A stretch of 33,093 nt of DNA from Guptibacillus spartinae (GCF_028610625.1 NZ_JAQQWU010000024.1:1-33093), one strand, 5' to 3'; shown: positions 11,042 to 19,538, counted from the first letter of the stretch. Made by a program: numbers and translations. The notes: generated from the sequence alone by a model not told the origin.

Positions 11042-11107
11042 CGCCCACTTCCGCTTTTCATGTCTAGCTGCAGCACCCAGCCTCTCGATCGCTTCCACTT
11101 TTCATTT
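11042..11107. repeat. Probable dispersed intergenic repeat
   Basis: The motif CTTCCGCTTTTCATGT, then CTAGCTGCAGCACCCAGCC and CTCGATCG, then CTTCCACTTTTCATTT. The first and last parts are near-copies of each other. The central TCTAGCTGCAGC block resembles an intergenic repeat that I recall from several Bacillaceae genomes. No gene lies here. Confidence 0.45.
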
Positions 11108-11134
11108 AATGCGTTATGGCTTTAGCAGATGTTC

Positions 11135-11161
11135 TTGAAAGGAAATGGAAAAAGCTATACG
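11135..11161 (+). promoter_or_regulatory. Candidate promoter of the tyrosine degradation operon
   Basis: TTGAAA at 11135-11140 and TATACG at 11156-11161, with a short 15-base spacer, about 27 bases before the HPPD Shine-Dalgarno. Confidence 0.35.
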
Positions 11162-11199
11162 TTTAAGCTGAGTGACAAACTAATTTTGGAGGGATGATT

Positions 11200-12318
11200 G
11201 TGCAGGAGCAAATGTTGAATCAAAATCAACAGGAAACAGCTGATTTTTTCCCGGTACGAGATGTGGATTATTTGGAGATTTATGTTGGAAATGCGAAGCA
11301 GGCAAGTCATTATTTTTGTAATGCGTTTGGATTTAAGCCGGTTGCTTATTCAGGGCTTGAAACAGGGGATCGTGAAAAAGTTTCTTATGTGCTACAGCAA
11401 AATAATATTCGCCTCGTTTTATCCGGTGCGCTGTCGAATGATCATCCTATTGCAGAGTTTGTCAAATTGCACGGAGATGGCGTGAAAGATATTGCTTTAA
11501 CAGTAGAAAATATTGATAGCGCTTACAAAGAAGCGGCTGAGCGTGGAGCGATTGAATTAAGTCCACCAAAAGAATACAAAGATGAGCATGGAGTCGTGAA
11601 AATGGCGGTCATTGGAACATATGGTGATACCATTCATACGTTAGTGGAACGTAAAAACTATTCCGGACTTTTTCTCCCAGGATTTAAAAAGTTTGAAGGG
11701 AATATTCCTTCAAAGGAAACGGGCTTGCTTGGGATTGATCACTGCGTTGGAAACGTAGAGTCAATGGAAGAGTGGGTGTCTTATTACGAGAACGTGATGG
11801 GCTTTAAGCAAATGATTCATTTTGATGATGACGATATAAGCACAGAGTACTCTGCCTTAATGTCGAAAGTAATGCATAACGGAGGACGTATTAAATTCCC
11901 GATTAATGAGCCAGCGAACGGGAAACGAAAGTCTCAAATTCAAGAATACCTCGATTATTACAATGGTCCAGGTGTTCAGCACATAGCTGTCTTGACGAAT
12001 GACATTGTAGATACTGTCGCAAAACTTCGCGATGGCGGAGTAGAGTTTCTTGAGACACCGGACGACTATTATGATGTGCTCACTGAGCGAGTCGGTGAGA
12101 TTGATGAAGAGATTAGCAAACTACGTGAATTAAAAATACTTGTCGATCGTGATGATGAGGGATACTTGCTTCAAATTTTCACAAAGCCTGTTGTCGATCG
12201 CCCAACGTTATTTATTGAGATTATTCAACGTAAAGGGGCAAAAGGGTTTGGGGAAGGTAACTTCAAAGCATTATTCCAGGCGATTGAGCGAGAGCAGGAA
12301 CGTAGAGGCAACTTATAG
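11200..12318 (+). CDS. hppD: 4-Hydroxyphenylpyruvate dioxygenase
   Basis: Converts 4-hydroxyphenylpyruvate plus O2 to homogentisate and CO2, the first ring-modifying step of tyrosine breakdown. The 372-residue protein has two vicinal-oxygen-chelate repeats. The Fe(II) ligands appear as His181 (GIDHCVGN), His261 (VQHIAV) and Glu340 (LFIEIIQ), and the C-terminal gating helix around KGFGEGNFKALFQAIE is present. I prefer the GTG at 11200, six bases after GGAGGG (11188-11193); the in-frame ATG at 11194 directly abuts the Shine-Dalgarno. It heads a four-gene operon on the same strand. Confidence 0.95.
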   Translation: MQEQMLNQNQQETADFFPVRDVDYLEIYVGNAKQASHYFCNAFGFKPVAYSGLETGDREKVSYVLQQNNIRLVLSGALSNDHPIAEFVKLHGDGVKDIALTVENIDSAYKEAAERGAIELSPPKEYKDEHGVVKMAVIGTYGDTIHTLVERKNYSGLFLPGFKKFEGNIPSKETGLLGIDHCVGNVESMEEWVSYYENVMGFKQMIHFDDDDISTEYSALMSKVMHNGGRIKFPINEPANGKRKSQIQEYLDYYNGPGVQHIAVLTNDIVDTVAKLRDGGVEFLETPDDYYDVLTERVGEIDEEISKLRELKILVDRDDEGYLLQIFTKPVVDRPTLFIEIIQRKGAKGFGEGNFKALFQAIEREQERRGNL

Positions 12319-12359
12319 AAGTTAGCTTCAACCTACTATAAGAAGGAGTTGCCTCACTC

Positions 12360-12989
12360 ATGAAAGTTCAACCCAATACATTAGCCTGGAAAGACGCGTA
12401 TAAATTATTAATTGGATCTGTGCTACCTCGTCCGATTGCTTTTGTCTCTACAGTTAATAAAGGGGGAGAAGTTAACCTTGCCCCCTTTAGCTTTTTTACA
12501 GGTATTTGTGCTGACCCAATGATGGTTTGTTTTGCGCCAATGCGTAAAGCGGGGGAAGGCGAAAAGAAGGATACCCTTTTAAATATCGAAGAATCCCGGG
12601 AATTCGTAATTAATATCGTTGGTGAAAAAATAGTCGAGCAAATGAACGAGTGCGCAACTCCTTTTCCAAAAGGGACAGATGAGTTTCTTGAATCGGGTCT
12701 AACGAAAGCTGACAGTGAGCTGATCAAACCTCCTAGGGTGGAAGAGAGTGACGTGCAGCTCGAATGTGTTCTTGATCAAATCGTGGAGTTTGGTGATCAT
12801 GAAGGCTCAGGTAGCCTTGTGATTGGAAAAGTTGTGATGGTGCACGTACGTGATGCATTGTATCAGGATGGAAAGATTAATACGGAGAGTCTACAGCCAG
12901 TAGGGAGACTAGCCGGACAGGAATATACGAGAGCCGTAGCAGATACGTTTTCATTACTACGAAAAACATCTCCTGATGGAAAGAGCTGA
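12360..12989 (+). CDS. Flavin-reductase-like FMN-binding protein in the tyrosine operon
   Basis: A 209-residue protein of the flavin reductase-like split-barrel family (DIM6/NTAB type). Visible signatures are RPIAFVSTVN near 24-33, NLAPFSFFTGICADP at about 39-53 and the later GSLVIGKVV segment, which in the family surround FMN. It lies 41 bases after the HPPD gene, with AGAAGGAG about ten bases before ATG, and five bases before the next gene, so it is certainly in the operon. Homogentisate degradation as known has no flavin step, so its job is unclear. It may act on a side product or an alternative aromatic acid, or carry an isomerase-like or reductive role; this is inference. Confidence 0.85.
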   Translation: MKVQPNTLAWKDAYKLLIGSVLPRPIAFVSTVNKGGEVNLAPFSFFTGICADPMMVCFAPMRKAGEGEKKDTLLNIEESREFVINIVGEKIVEQMNECATPFPKGTDEFLESGLTKADSELIKPPRVEESDVQLECVLDQIVEFGDHEGSGSLVIGKVVMVHVRDALYQDGKINTESLQPVGRLAGQEYTRAVADTFSLLRKTSPDGKS

Positions 12990-12994
12990 GACGT

Positions 12995-13924
12995 TTGAAG
13001 TTCGTTACTTTCGAAGTAGATGGGAAAAGACAGGCGGGTATTTACAAAGACTCACGCATTATCGGATTACATGACGCTTCTAATGGAATTATTCCGGCAG
13101 ATCTTATGAGGATCATTATCGATTATCCTCAGTATCAACCGCTCATGGAGCAATGCCACAATGGTAATTACGCACTTGAGGAAGTCACGCTATATGCGCC
13201 TCTTCCCCGTCCAACGAGCATCAGAGATTTTTATGCCTTTGAAGAACATGTGGTCACTGCAAGGGGGAAAAGGGGACTTGATGTTGTGCCAGAATGGTAC
13301 GAGATTCCAGTTTTCTATTTTTCGAATCATCTTGCTGTTAAAGGGCCGGAAGATATCATTCTACGTCCTCAAACATGTGAAAAGCTAGACTATGAACTAG
13401 AAATTGCCTGCGTTATTGGAAGAGAAGGCCGAAATATTAAAGCAAGTCAGGCGAAAGACTACATGTTTGGTTTTATGATTATGAATGACTGGAGTGCACG
13501 TGACCTTCAAGCACAAGAAATGAAAGTAGGCTTAGGACCTGCAAAAGGAAAGGATTTTGCAACTTCTTTCGGTCCATTTCTTGTTACGACGGACGAGTTC
13601 TCTTTTGAACAAGGAAAGCTTGATTTGCAGATGGAAGCGTTCGTCAATGGCGAACGTTATTCCTTGGGAAATGCGAAAGAGATGTATTATTCCTTTGGAG
13701 AACTTATTGAACAGGCATCGCGTGACGTTACCTTATATCCTGGTGAAGTAATCGGTTCAGGCACCGTGGGAAGCGGATGTATTCTTGAACAATCAGAACG
13801 TGAATTCCTAAAGCCTGGTGATCGAGTTGACTTGTCTATTGCTCATCTAGGCACACTTTCAAACGTCGTAGGAGAGGAGGCTGCACATGGTTTACTATCA
13901 GAAAATGGGAGAGATCCCCTCTAA
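12995..13924 (+). CDS. Fumarylacetoacetate hydrolase family protein
   Basis: Probable last-step hydrolase splitting fumaryl- (or maleyl-) acetoacetate. The 309-residue protein aligns with the FAH catalytic core: Asp78 and His85 in RDFYAFEEH keep the spacing of the FAH metal ligand and catalytic His; Glu134 and Glu136 in DYELEIA and Asp165 in MNDWSARD complete the metal site. It is shorter than animal FAH (about 420 residues) because the N-terminal SH3-like domain is reduced, as in other bacterial members. The start is TTG at 12995, five bases after the preceding stop, with only a weak GGAAAGAG. Its last 38 bases overlap the next gene. FAH-fold proteins include other hydrolases and decarboxylases; the operon makes the FAH role likely. 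Confidence 0.88.
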   Translation: MKFVTFEVDGKRQAGIYKDSRIIGLHDASNGIIPADLMRIIIDYPQYQPLMEQCHNGNYALEEVTLYAPLPRPTSIRDFYAFEEHVVTARGKRGLDVVPEWYEIPVFYFSNHLAVKGPEDIILRPQTCEKLDYELEIACVIGREGRNIKASQAKDYMFGFMIMNDWSARDLQAQEMKVGLGPAKGKDFATSFGPFLVTTDEFSFEQGKLDLQMEAFVNGERYSLGNAKEMYYSFGELIEQASRDVTLYPGEVIGSGTVGSGCILEQSEREFLKPGDRVDLSIAHLGTLSNVVGEEAAHGLLSENGRDPL

Positions 13925-15044
13925 GCGCCACACTACATTTAAAAAAGCGGATGGATCTTTATATCGGGAACAAGTGATGGGGACGAAGGGATTTTCAGGA
14001 GTTCAGTCAATATTGTATCATCATCATTTCCCAACGGCGGTTACAGAAGCCACGTTTATAAAATCAACTGCTCCCGAATATGAAGCAGAGAGCGCACTGC
14101 GACACCGTCATTTCCGGACGGCACAATATGACAAAAAAGGTGATGCAATTGTCGAGCGTTGTTATTTCCTGGGGAATGAGGATGTGATCCTTGGGGTAGT
14201 AAATCCAACAAAACCCATGGACTATTTTTATCGAAATGGTGATGGAGATGAGCTTTTCTTTATCCATCATGGAACTGGGAAGATCGAGTCGATGTTTGGG
14301 GAGCTCTCTTATAAGCCAGGCGATTATATCGTTATGCCAATCGGAACCATCTATCGTGTTATTCCAGACGGAGAAGATAACCGCTGGCTCGTATTAGAAG
14401 CAAACAGTGCGATTACGACGCCGAGAAGATATCGAAATGAACACGGTCAGCTAATGGAGCACAGTCCTTTTTGCGAACGTGATATTAATGGACCGGAAAG
14501 CCTTCTATCTAGTGATCAAAAAGGCTCGTTTGACGTCATGACGAAAACGCGAGGCGGACTGCATCGCCATGTATTTGATCACCACCCCCTTGATGTTGTT
14601 GGCTGGGATGGTTATCTTTATCCGTGGAAGTTTAACATCAATGATTTTGAGCCAATTACCGGGCGAGTGCATCAGCCTCCACCCGTGCATCAAACCTTTG
14701 AAGGGCATAACTTTGTTGTTTGCTCCTTTGTTCCAAGGCTTTATGACTATCATCCTGATGCTATTCCAGCACCGTATTTTCATAGCAATGTTGATAGTGA
14801 TGAAGTTCTTTACTACGTAGAGGGGAATTTTATGAGTCGTAAAGGAATCGAGGAAGCGTCAATTACGTTACATCCTTCAGGTATTCCGCACGGCCCGCAT
14901 CCTGGGAAAATTGAAGCAAGCATAGGCAAAAAAGAAACGCTTGAGCTTGCTGTGATGATCGATACGTTCCGTCCACTTAAAGTCATCCAACAGGTGCAAC
15001 AGTATGAAGATGAGAATTATATGAAGAGCTGGGTTACGGAATAA
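13887..15044 (+). CDS. hmgA: Homogentisate 1,2-dioxygenase
   Basis: Opens the homogentisate ring to maleylacetoacetate using Fe(II) and O2. The 385-residue protein is of the short bacterial form and starts with the typical YYQKMGEIPSKRHT. Likely iron ligands are His299 and Glu306 in the cupin strand YFHSNVDSDE and His335 in GIPHGPH, matching the human His-Glu-His set. The start at 13887 is supported by GGAGAGGAGG and by the conserved N-terminus, even though it lies 38 bases inside the preceding gene in another frame. That overlap predicts coupled translation. No maleylacetoacetate isomerase gene is present in the operon. Confidence 0.94.
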   Translation: MVYYQKMGEIPSKRHTTFKKADGSLYREQVMGTKGFSGVQSILYHHHFPTAVTEATFIKSTAPEYEAESALRHRHFRTAQYDKKGDAIVERCYFLGNEDVILGVVNPTKPMDYFYRNGDGDELFFIHHGTGKIESMFGELSYKPGDYIVMPIGTIYRVIPDGEDNRWLVLEANSAITTPRRYRNEHGQLMEHSPFCERDINGPESLLSSDQKGSFDVMTKTRGGLHRHVFDHHPLDVVGWDGYLYPWKFNINDFEPITGRVHQPPPVHQTFEGHNFVVCSFVPRLYDYHPDAIPAPYFHSNVDSDEVLYYVEGNFMSRKGIEEASITLHPSGIPHGPHPGKIEASIGKKETLELAVMIDTFRPLKVIQQVQQYEDENYMKSWVTE

Positions 15045-15067
15045 CAAATTGGGGAAATGAACGGACG

Positions 15068-15097
15068 TCGCGCGGTCAATCGACTGCGCGATAATTA
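15068..15097 (+). terminator. Probable terminator of the tyrosine operon
   Basis: Nine-base stem TCGCGCGGT / ACTGCGCGA with one G-U pair. The following sequence TAATTATTT is only moderately T rich. Confidence 0.55.
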
Positions 15098-15110
15098 TTT
15101 AGCATGATGC

Positions 15111-15139
15111 TTTTGCTTTATAGAATTTTGTTGTATAAT
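15111..15139 (+). promoter_or_regulatory. tRNA-Arg promoter
   Basis: Perfect -10 TATAAT at 15134-15139 eleven bases before the tRNA. The -35 is weak (TTTTGC with 17-base spacing, or TTGCTT with 15). Confidence 0.55.
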
Positions 15140-15150
15140 ATTACTCATTC

Positions 15151-15226
15151 GGCCCCGTAGCTCAGGGGATAGAGCAACGGTTTCCTAAACCGCAGGTCGG
15201 AGGTTCGATTCCTCTCGGGGCCACCA
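15151..15226 (+). tRNA. tRNA-Arg (anticodon CCU)
   Basis: A 76-base tRNA with acceptor stem GGCCCCG / CGGGGCC, discriminator A, encoded CCA, D stem GCTC / GAGC, anticodon loop TTCCTAA and T loop TTCGATT. Position 27-43 of the anticodon stem reads A-C and is unpaired. It would read AGG codons. Confidence 0.95.
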
Positions 15227-15230
15227 TTTA

Positions 15231-15256
15231 AATCCTTAGTGTATAAGGGTTTTTTA
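15231..15256 (+). terminator. tRNA-Arg terminator
   Basis: AATCCTTA / TAAGGGTT stem with one T-G pair, GTGTA loop and six T. Confidence 0.75.
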
Positions 15257-15393
15257 TTTTGTCTTTTTCCTCTATTTCCTCCCCTCATTTTTTACTAGCT
15301 TATAGATAGACACTAAACCAACTACATAAAAGGAAACGGACACCAGTCTAGCGAAACAGTTACGAAAGATCGAGCGGAAATGAGTGAATTCGT

Positions 15394-16656
15394 ATGGGGA
15401 AGCGTAAATGGCTTGCGCTCCTTGTTCTTTTAGGAGCGGCATTTATTACGTTTACAGTCATCGGAAAGGACAAGAGTGTGCCCGATGATGTGTTAACTGT
15501 GGAAAAGGTTGAAGAGATCGTTCCTTATTTTAAAAAAACCACTCCTGGACTTGAACTTGCTGTTCAGTCTGGAAATTATCAAGATTTGAGAGGTATGGCG
15601 CTACCAGATGATTTTAACAGCGTCATGGATGGCGTCTGGTACTCTCGACATCAGGTATATGTTTTCTATCATGTTGACATATCAGATAGCGAATTTGTTC
15701 TAACGAGAGATAAAAAAGATCTTTCGACAATTGATCAACTTATGGTAGAAGATGCGTCTGGTAAAGCTTCTGTACTGAAACTCGTTGATACCGAAGACGG
15801 TGTTCTCTTTGAAAATGACTATTATATGAAGGGAACGTTTCAACCCATTGTTAACTCCAAAACAAACGAGCCTGTGCAAGAATGGCATGGAGCCATTAAA
15901 GCGGTGGTCAGTGGAAAGCGAACTGCATCAATTGATGTGCCTGTGTCTTATCAGTACGAGAATGAACCAAAGAATACGAAACCAATCAATGTAACAAAGA
16001 AATTTGATGGAACAACCATTACTGCTTTGCGTTGGGATGAGACGCCATCTGATAGTCGCCTCATTCTTGAAGTGAGCTCTCCTTTTCAAAGTATTGTTAC
16101 GATGGATATGTTGCTTTTTGTCAGGGGTGAAGAGGTAGAGCCGTTACTAGTAGAAGAACTTAACGGTCAAACCGTCATCTCCTTTCCAGGCGGAACTGAG
16201 CTACCGAATGAAATTCATTTTAAAGGGTTAATAGGTTCACCGCCAAAAGAAGTGAGTTTTGCGGTGGATCCTAATCAATATGAAATTTATAAACGAATCA
16301 AAGAATCAACTTATACGCATCAGTTACATGAGCCGATCGCCTCAAATTATGGTTCGGATTTTATTAAAGATACGCTCTTTTATAACGAGGATGGTGTCAC
16401 TTTCAACATACTGGTGAATTCGATCGCTTCTAATAAGTCTTTTGTAAACATGAAATATAAAAAACAGATCAAGATTGAAGCCGTGAATGAAAAAGGAGAG
16501 AAGCGCAACCCTCGTTTACTTAGTGCCAAACAAGATCGAATTGTATTCATGATTGATCGTGGTTTCTATGAAAAGTCTAAAAACATTGAGGTTCACATGA
16601 GGAATCTCCCTGTATATGTGAATACAGACTGGACCCTTAACCCTCCTACTGAGTAG
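15394..16656 (+). CDS. Unrecognised membrane-anchored extracytoplasmic protein
   Basis: A 420-residue protein that I do not recognise. Residues 1-24 form a positively charged N-terminus plus one hydrophobic helix (KWLALLVLLGAAFITFTVIG) without a lipobox Cys or a clear cleavage site, so the protein is probably anchored facing outside. The remainder is polar and beta-strand-like (alternating patterns such as GVWYSRHQVYVFYHVDIS), suggesting immunoglobulin-like or beta-sandwich domains, with no Cys residue. A weak ribosome binding site (GCGGAAATGAG) lies well upstream of ATG. The next gene starts about 82 bases on and may be cotranscribed. Confidence 0.8.
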   Translation: MGKRKWLALLVLLGAAFITFTVIGKDKSVPDDVLTVEKVEEIVPYFKKTTPGLELAVQSGNYQDLRGMALPDDFNSVMDGVWYSRHQVYVFYHVDISDSEFVLTRDKKDLSTIDQLMVEDASGKASVLKLVDTEDGVLFENDYYMKGTFQPIVNSKTNEPVQEWHGAIKAVVSGKRTASIDVPVSYQYENEPKNTKPINVTKKFDGTTITALRWDETPSDSRLILEVSSPFQSIVTMDMLLFVRGEEVEPLLVEELNGQTVISFPGGTELPNEIHFKGLIGSPPKEVSFAVDPNQYEIYKRIKESTYTHQLHEPIASNYGSDFIKDTLFYNEDGVTFNILVNSIASNKSFVNMKYKKQIKIEAVNEKGEKRNPRLLSAKQDRIVFMIDRGFYEKSKNIEVHMRNLPVYVNTDWTLNPPTE

Positions 16657-16738
16657 GAAACATTGTTAAAAAATGCAAGCTAAAGCGACTTAAAGGTGAT
16701 ATGATAGAAGTAGTATGGAGAGTTGGGAGGATTTTAAG

Positions 16739-17725
16739 TTGGACGATTGGAAAGGGACATTGGCTGAACTATTTCGTGCCGTTGGCATCAATCTTAAATC
16801 AGAGCTTTCTCCCGTGGTTAATGGATTACAATCCGTATTCTCAGAGAATCCATGGGGGCAGCTTTTCTTATTATTACTCATCCTTCTCGTCGCTGCTCAA
16901 GGTATGAGTGCGATCGCTCGGCAATATGATCGTGCCTTTAGGCAAACGATTGAGCGGAAGATGGAAACAAATTCACATCTACATAATTTTTTTAAAGGGT
17001 TCTTGCATCATAAACGATCTGAAGGTTGGATGAAGGATGCAGCCTGGCAGCAGAAAGAGCTTCAGCGTTTTGATTTATATGAACTTGAATGGCTAAAAGC
17101 AGAGCTTGCGACAGCAGAAAATGACTTTCGCGATTATCGCCCTCAAACTTTTTTAGCGGGCCTTCTTTTTTCGATTACCGCTCTATTTCTCATCTGGTAT
17201 TATAATTGGACCATTTTCGAAAAAGAAATTCTAACGATATTATTACCAGTTCTCATTGTTACATGGTGTATGGGCCTCGTGTTTTATAAAGTTGGCATTA
17301 AGAAACGCTTCTATCAGTCTTTAAATACAAGTGTCCAATTGGCTATTTCAACGAAAAAGGTTCAGGATGTGATGATGTACATTGATTCTGATCTGAAGCG
17401 ATATAAAACAGAACGAGTGACGACTGATGGAGGATATTATGAAGTTGTTCGCTGCATGACCTGTCTTTACCATTCCACTTATCTTGAGGAAGTTCGCTTC
17501 CAAATTAACGATACGACCCTTACTTTTACAGCGAAAGAGCGTGTGATTGAAGTAACAGTAAATAGTGGCTTCGGCCATTCCTTCTTAATAGATCGTCTCG
17601 AGTTTAGAGATGGCTACTGCCAAAGCCTTCGAAAAGGTAGCAAACTTTTCGATGATAAGCTTATGGTAACTTATTTAAATGCTGCATTTGAACAAAGACC
17701 AGCATATTTTCAAACAAGCTCATAA
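16739..17725 (+). CDS. Unrecognised three-helix membrane protein
   Basis: A 328-residue protein without a family that I recognise. Hydrophobic helices are at about 39-58, 137-156 and 164-183. Between the first two is a charged, Trp-rich helical stretch (about 70-130), and the C-terminal 140 residues are soluble and beta-rich. TTG at 16739 is the preferred start, because GGGAGG (16725-16730) is eight bases upstream; an in-frame ATG at 16715 adds eight residues but has only AGAAG. The stop codon is five bases from the left end of the insertion sequence, so any original terminator is gone or displaced. It is possibly in an operon with the preceding gene. Confidence 0.75.
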   Translation: MDDWKGTLAELFRAVGINLKSELSPVVNGLQSVFSENPWGQLFLLLLILLVAAQGMSAIARQYDRAFRQTIERKMETNSHLHNFFKGFLHHKRSEGWMKDAAWQQKELQRFDLYELEWLKAELATAENDFRDYRPQTFLAGLLFSITALFLIWYYNWTIFEKEILTILLPVLIVTWCMGLVFYKVGIKKRFYQSLNTSVQLAISTKKVQDVMMYIDSDLKRYKTERVTTDGGYYEVVRCMTCLYHSTYLEEVRFQINDTTLTFTAKERVIEVTVNSGFGHSFLIDRLEFRDGYCQSLRKGSKLFDDKLMVTYLNAAFEQRPAYFQTSS

Positions 17726-17762
17726 ATGTTAGAGGCTGGGACATAACTAGCCTGAAATCTAT

Positions 17763-17805
17763 AAAAAGGTTCCGTTCATCGTTTTTGATGAACGGAACCT
17801 TTTTT
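17763..17805. terminator. Terminator hairpin at the left end of the IS
   Basis: AAGGTTCCGTTCATC pairs perfectly with GATGAACGGAACCTT around a GTTTTT loop, with A and T runs on both sides, so it can work in either direction. It lies between the transposase stop and the left inverted repeat. Confidence 0.85.
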
Positions 17806-17831
17806 GTTTGGTTATTCCTAAGATTATTGGA

Positions 17832-19406
17832 TCACTCCGCACTCATAGCGGTATACTTTCTCAAGTTCACCGCCATGAGCGCAAAGCCCATTTCATTTTT
17901 GACCTTCTCTTTGCCCTTTACGGACATCCGAGTGAAACCCAAAATAGCCTTCAGAAATCCAAAAACTGGCTCTACATCGATTTTCCGTTGACCGTAGATT
18001 TCACCTGTTTTTTCATCCGAAAGCAGCTGTTGAATCATATTCTTTTGTTCTTCCCATTTGGCGTTATAGAAGATCTTTCGATTCGTCCCGTCTTTTGCTT
18101 TTGTACAATGAGAACGGAACGGACAACCGGTACAGTTTTCACTTTCATATACTTTAAATTCTCGTGTGAAGCCACCTCTGTCAGTGCGATGAGAAACGTA
18201 TCGGAATGGCAACTGTTTTCCATTCGGGCATGTGAATGTATCTTCTTTTTCATTGTAGTCCCAATTGGATACGTGAAACGCATCCTTCCTATAGCTTTTC
18301 TTTTTCTCTTTTCGATAGGTATTATACGTGATGAGAGGCGTGCGCTTGCGGTTTTCCAGCACATCTATGTAGTTTTCTTCGCTCCCATAACCGGCATCCG
18401 CAACGACATACGTAGGCAATTGAAAGAAATCCTTTTCTACACGATCAAGAAACGGAAGAAAAGTACGTGTATCCGTTGGGTTTGGAAAGATATCGTATGC
18501 GAGTGTATATTGACCCTCCGTCGCAATTTGAAGATTGTAACCGGCTTTGAGTTGCCCGTTTTTCATATAATCATCTTTCATACGCATGAACGTGGCATCG
18601 TGATCGGTTTTGGAATAACTGTTCCGTTCTTTGAAGATAGCCATATCGTTTTCGTATTTTGTTTTGCGCAATACGAAATCCTTCATTTGTTTAAGGAACT
18701 GCTTCGGTCCTTTTCGCTCTGAACGAAGCTGTTTTCGTTCGGTTACATCGGCACTAGTTTCAATCTTCTCATTGTATTCTCCGACTTTTTCTTCTAGCTT
18801 TTCTTCTATTTTAGAAAGTTCTTTAATGGAAAGTTGTTCTAGACTTTCCCGTTCGATTTCGGGGATCACTTCTTTTTCAATCAACTCATCGTACATCGCA
18901 TTCGACTTTTCAATCAGACTCTCGCTGTACCTTTCAACAGCCTTGCGCCACACAAATGTAAACTTATTGGCATTCGCTTCAATCTTCGTACCATCAATAA
19001 AGATCGCTTCATCATCAATGAGGTCTTTTTGAACGAGCTGACAACGAAACTGTACGAAGCCCTGACGAAGAAGTTCTTTGACTTCTGGGTGGACACGGAA
19101 CCGATTGATAGTGCGATAGCTGGGTTCATACCCTTGCGCTAACCACATCATCCGAACGCTATCTTTGAGGAGACCTTCAATCTTTCTTCCTGAAAAAGCC
19201 GATTGGGTGTACGCACATAAAATAACTTTCATCATCATACGTGGGTGATAAGCAGGGCATCCCGTATCACGTAGGAACGCAGAAAAAGCTTCATCCGGAA
19301 TCTGTTCGACCAAGTCATGGACGGCATAGGCAATATCATTTTCTTGTAATCTCATTTCTAAATCTAGGGGCAAAATCACTTGATTCATGTTATAATCTTT
19401 AAACAT
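17832..19406 (-). CDS. IS1182-family transposase
   Basis: A 524-residue DDE transposase, full length for the family and without frameshift. The N-terminal DUF772-type domain includes HPRMMMKVILCAYTQSAFSGRKIE. The catalytic acids are probably in FIDGTKIEANANK, VVADAGYGSEEN and EPVFGFLKA. A charged coiled-coil insertion lies between the first and second acid, and a CTGCPFRSHC zinc-knuckle-like motif precedes the last. GGAGGTG lies six bases before ATG at 19406. Because the reading frame is intact, the element may still be active. Confidence 0.95.
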   Translation of the reverse strand: MFKDYNMNQVILPLDLEMRLQENDIAYAVHDLVEQIPDEAFSAFLRDTGCPAYHPRMMMKVILCAYTQSAFSGRKIEGLLKDSVRMMWLAQGYEPSYRTINRFRVHPEVKELLRQGFVQFRCQLVQKDLIDDEAIFIDGTKIEANANKFTFVWRKAVERYSESLIEKSNAMYDELIEKEVIPEIERESLEQLSIKELSKIEEKLEEKVGEYNEKIETSADVTERKQLRSERKGPKQFLKQMKDFVLRKTKYENDMAIFKERNSYSKTDHDATFMRMKDDYMKNGQLKAGYNLQIATEGQYTLAYDIFPNPTDTRTFLPFLDRVEKDFFQLPTYVVADAGYGSEENYIDVLENRKRTPLITYNTYRKEKKKSYRKDAFHVSNWDYNEKEDTFTCPNGKQLPFRYVSHRTDRGGFTREFKVYESENCTGCPFRSHCTKAKDGTNRKIFYNAKWEEQKNMIQQLLSDEKTGEIYGQRKIDVEPVFGFLKAILGFTRMSVKGKEKVKNEMGFALMAVNLRKYTAMSAE

Positions 19407-19496
19407 AAGGGCACCTCCGATGGTTATTGTGTGGTAACTATAATTTTATCAGAGGTTGCCCTTATTTTATTGTTAAATTAAGATGAAAATATAGAA

Positions 19497-19538
19497 AGAG
19501 TGGCCCTGCGAACAAATTCTTTGTCCGCAGGGCCACTC
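19497..19538. terminator. Hairpin at the right end of the IS
   Basis: AGAGTGGCCCTGCG pairs with CGCAGGGCCACTCT, extended by ACAAA / TTTGT after one mismatch. On the plus strand it is followed by TTATTTTAATTT. It would block transcription entering the transposase from the right-hand gene, or leaving the element. Confidence 0.75.

Noticed and set aside
13161-13751. Short frames inside the FAH-like gene
   Set aside because: They are out-of-frame shadows without ribosome binding sites.
17726-17735. Target-site duplication of the IS
   Set aside because: AAATGTT on the left and ATCTTAT on the right share no convincing direct repeat.
17808-18722. Long open frame of 304 codons on the plus strand
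   Set aside because: It is wholly antisense to the intact transposase, has no ribosome binding site, and its translation looks like a mirrored frame with no domain.
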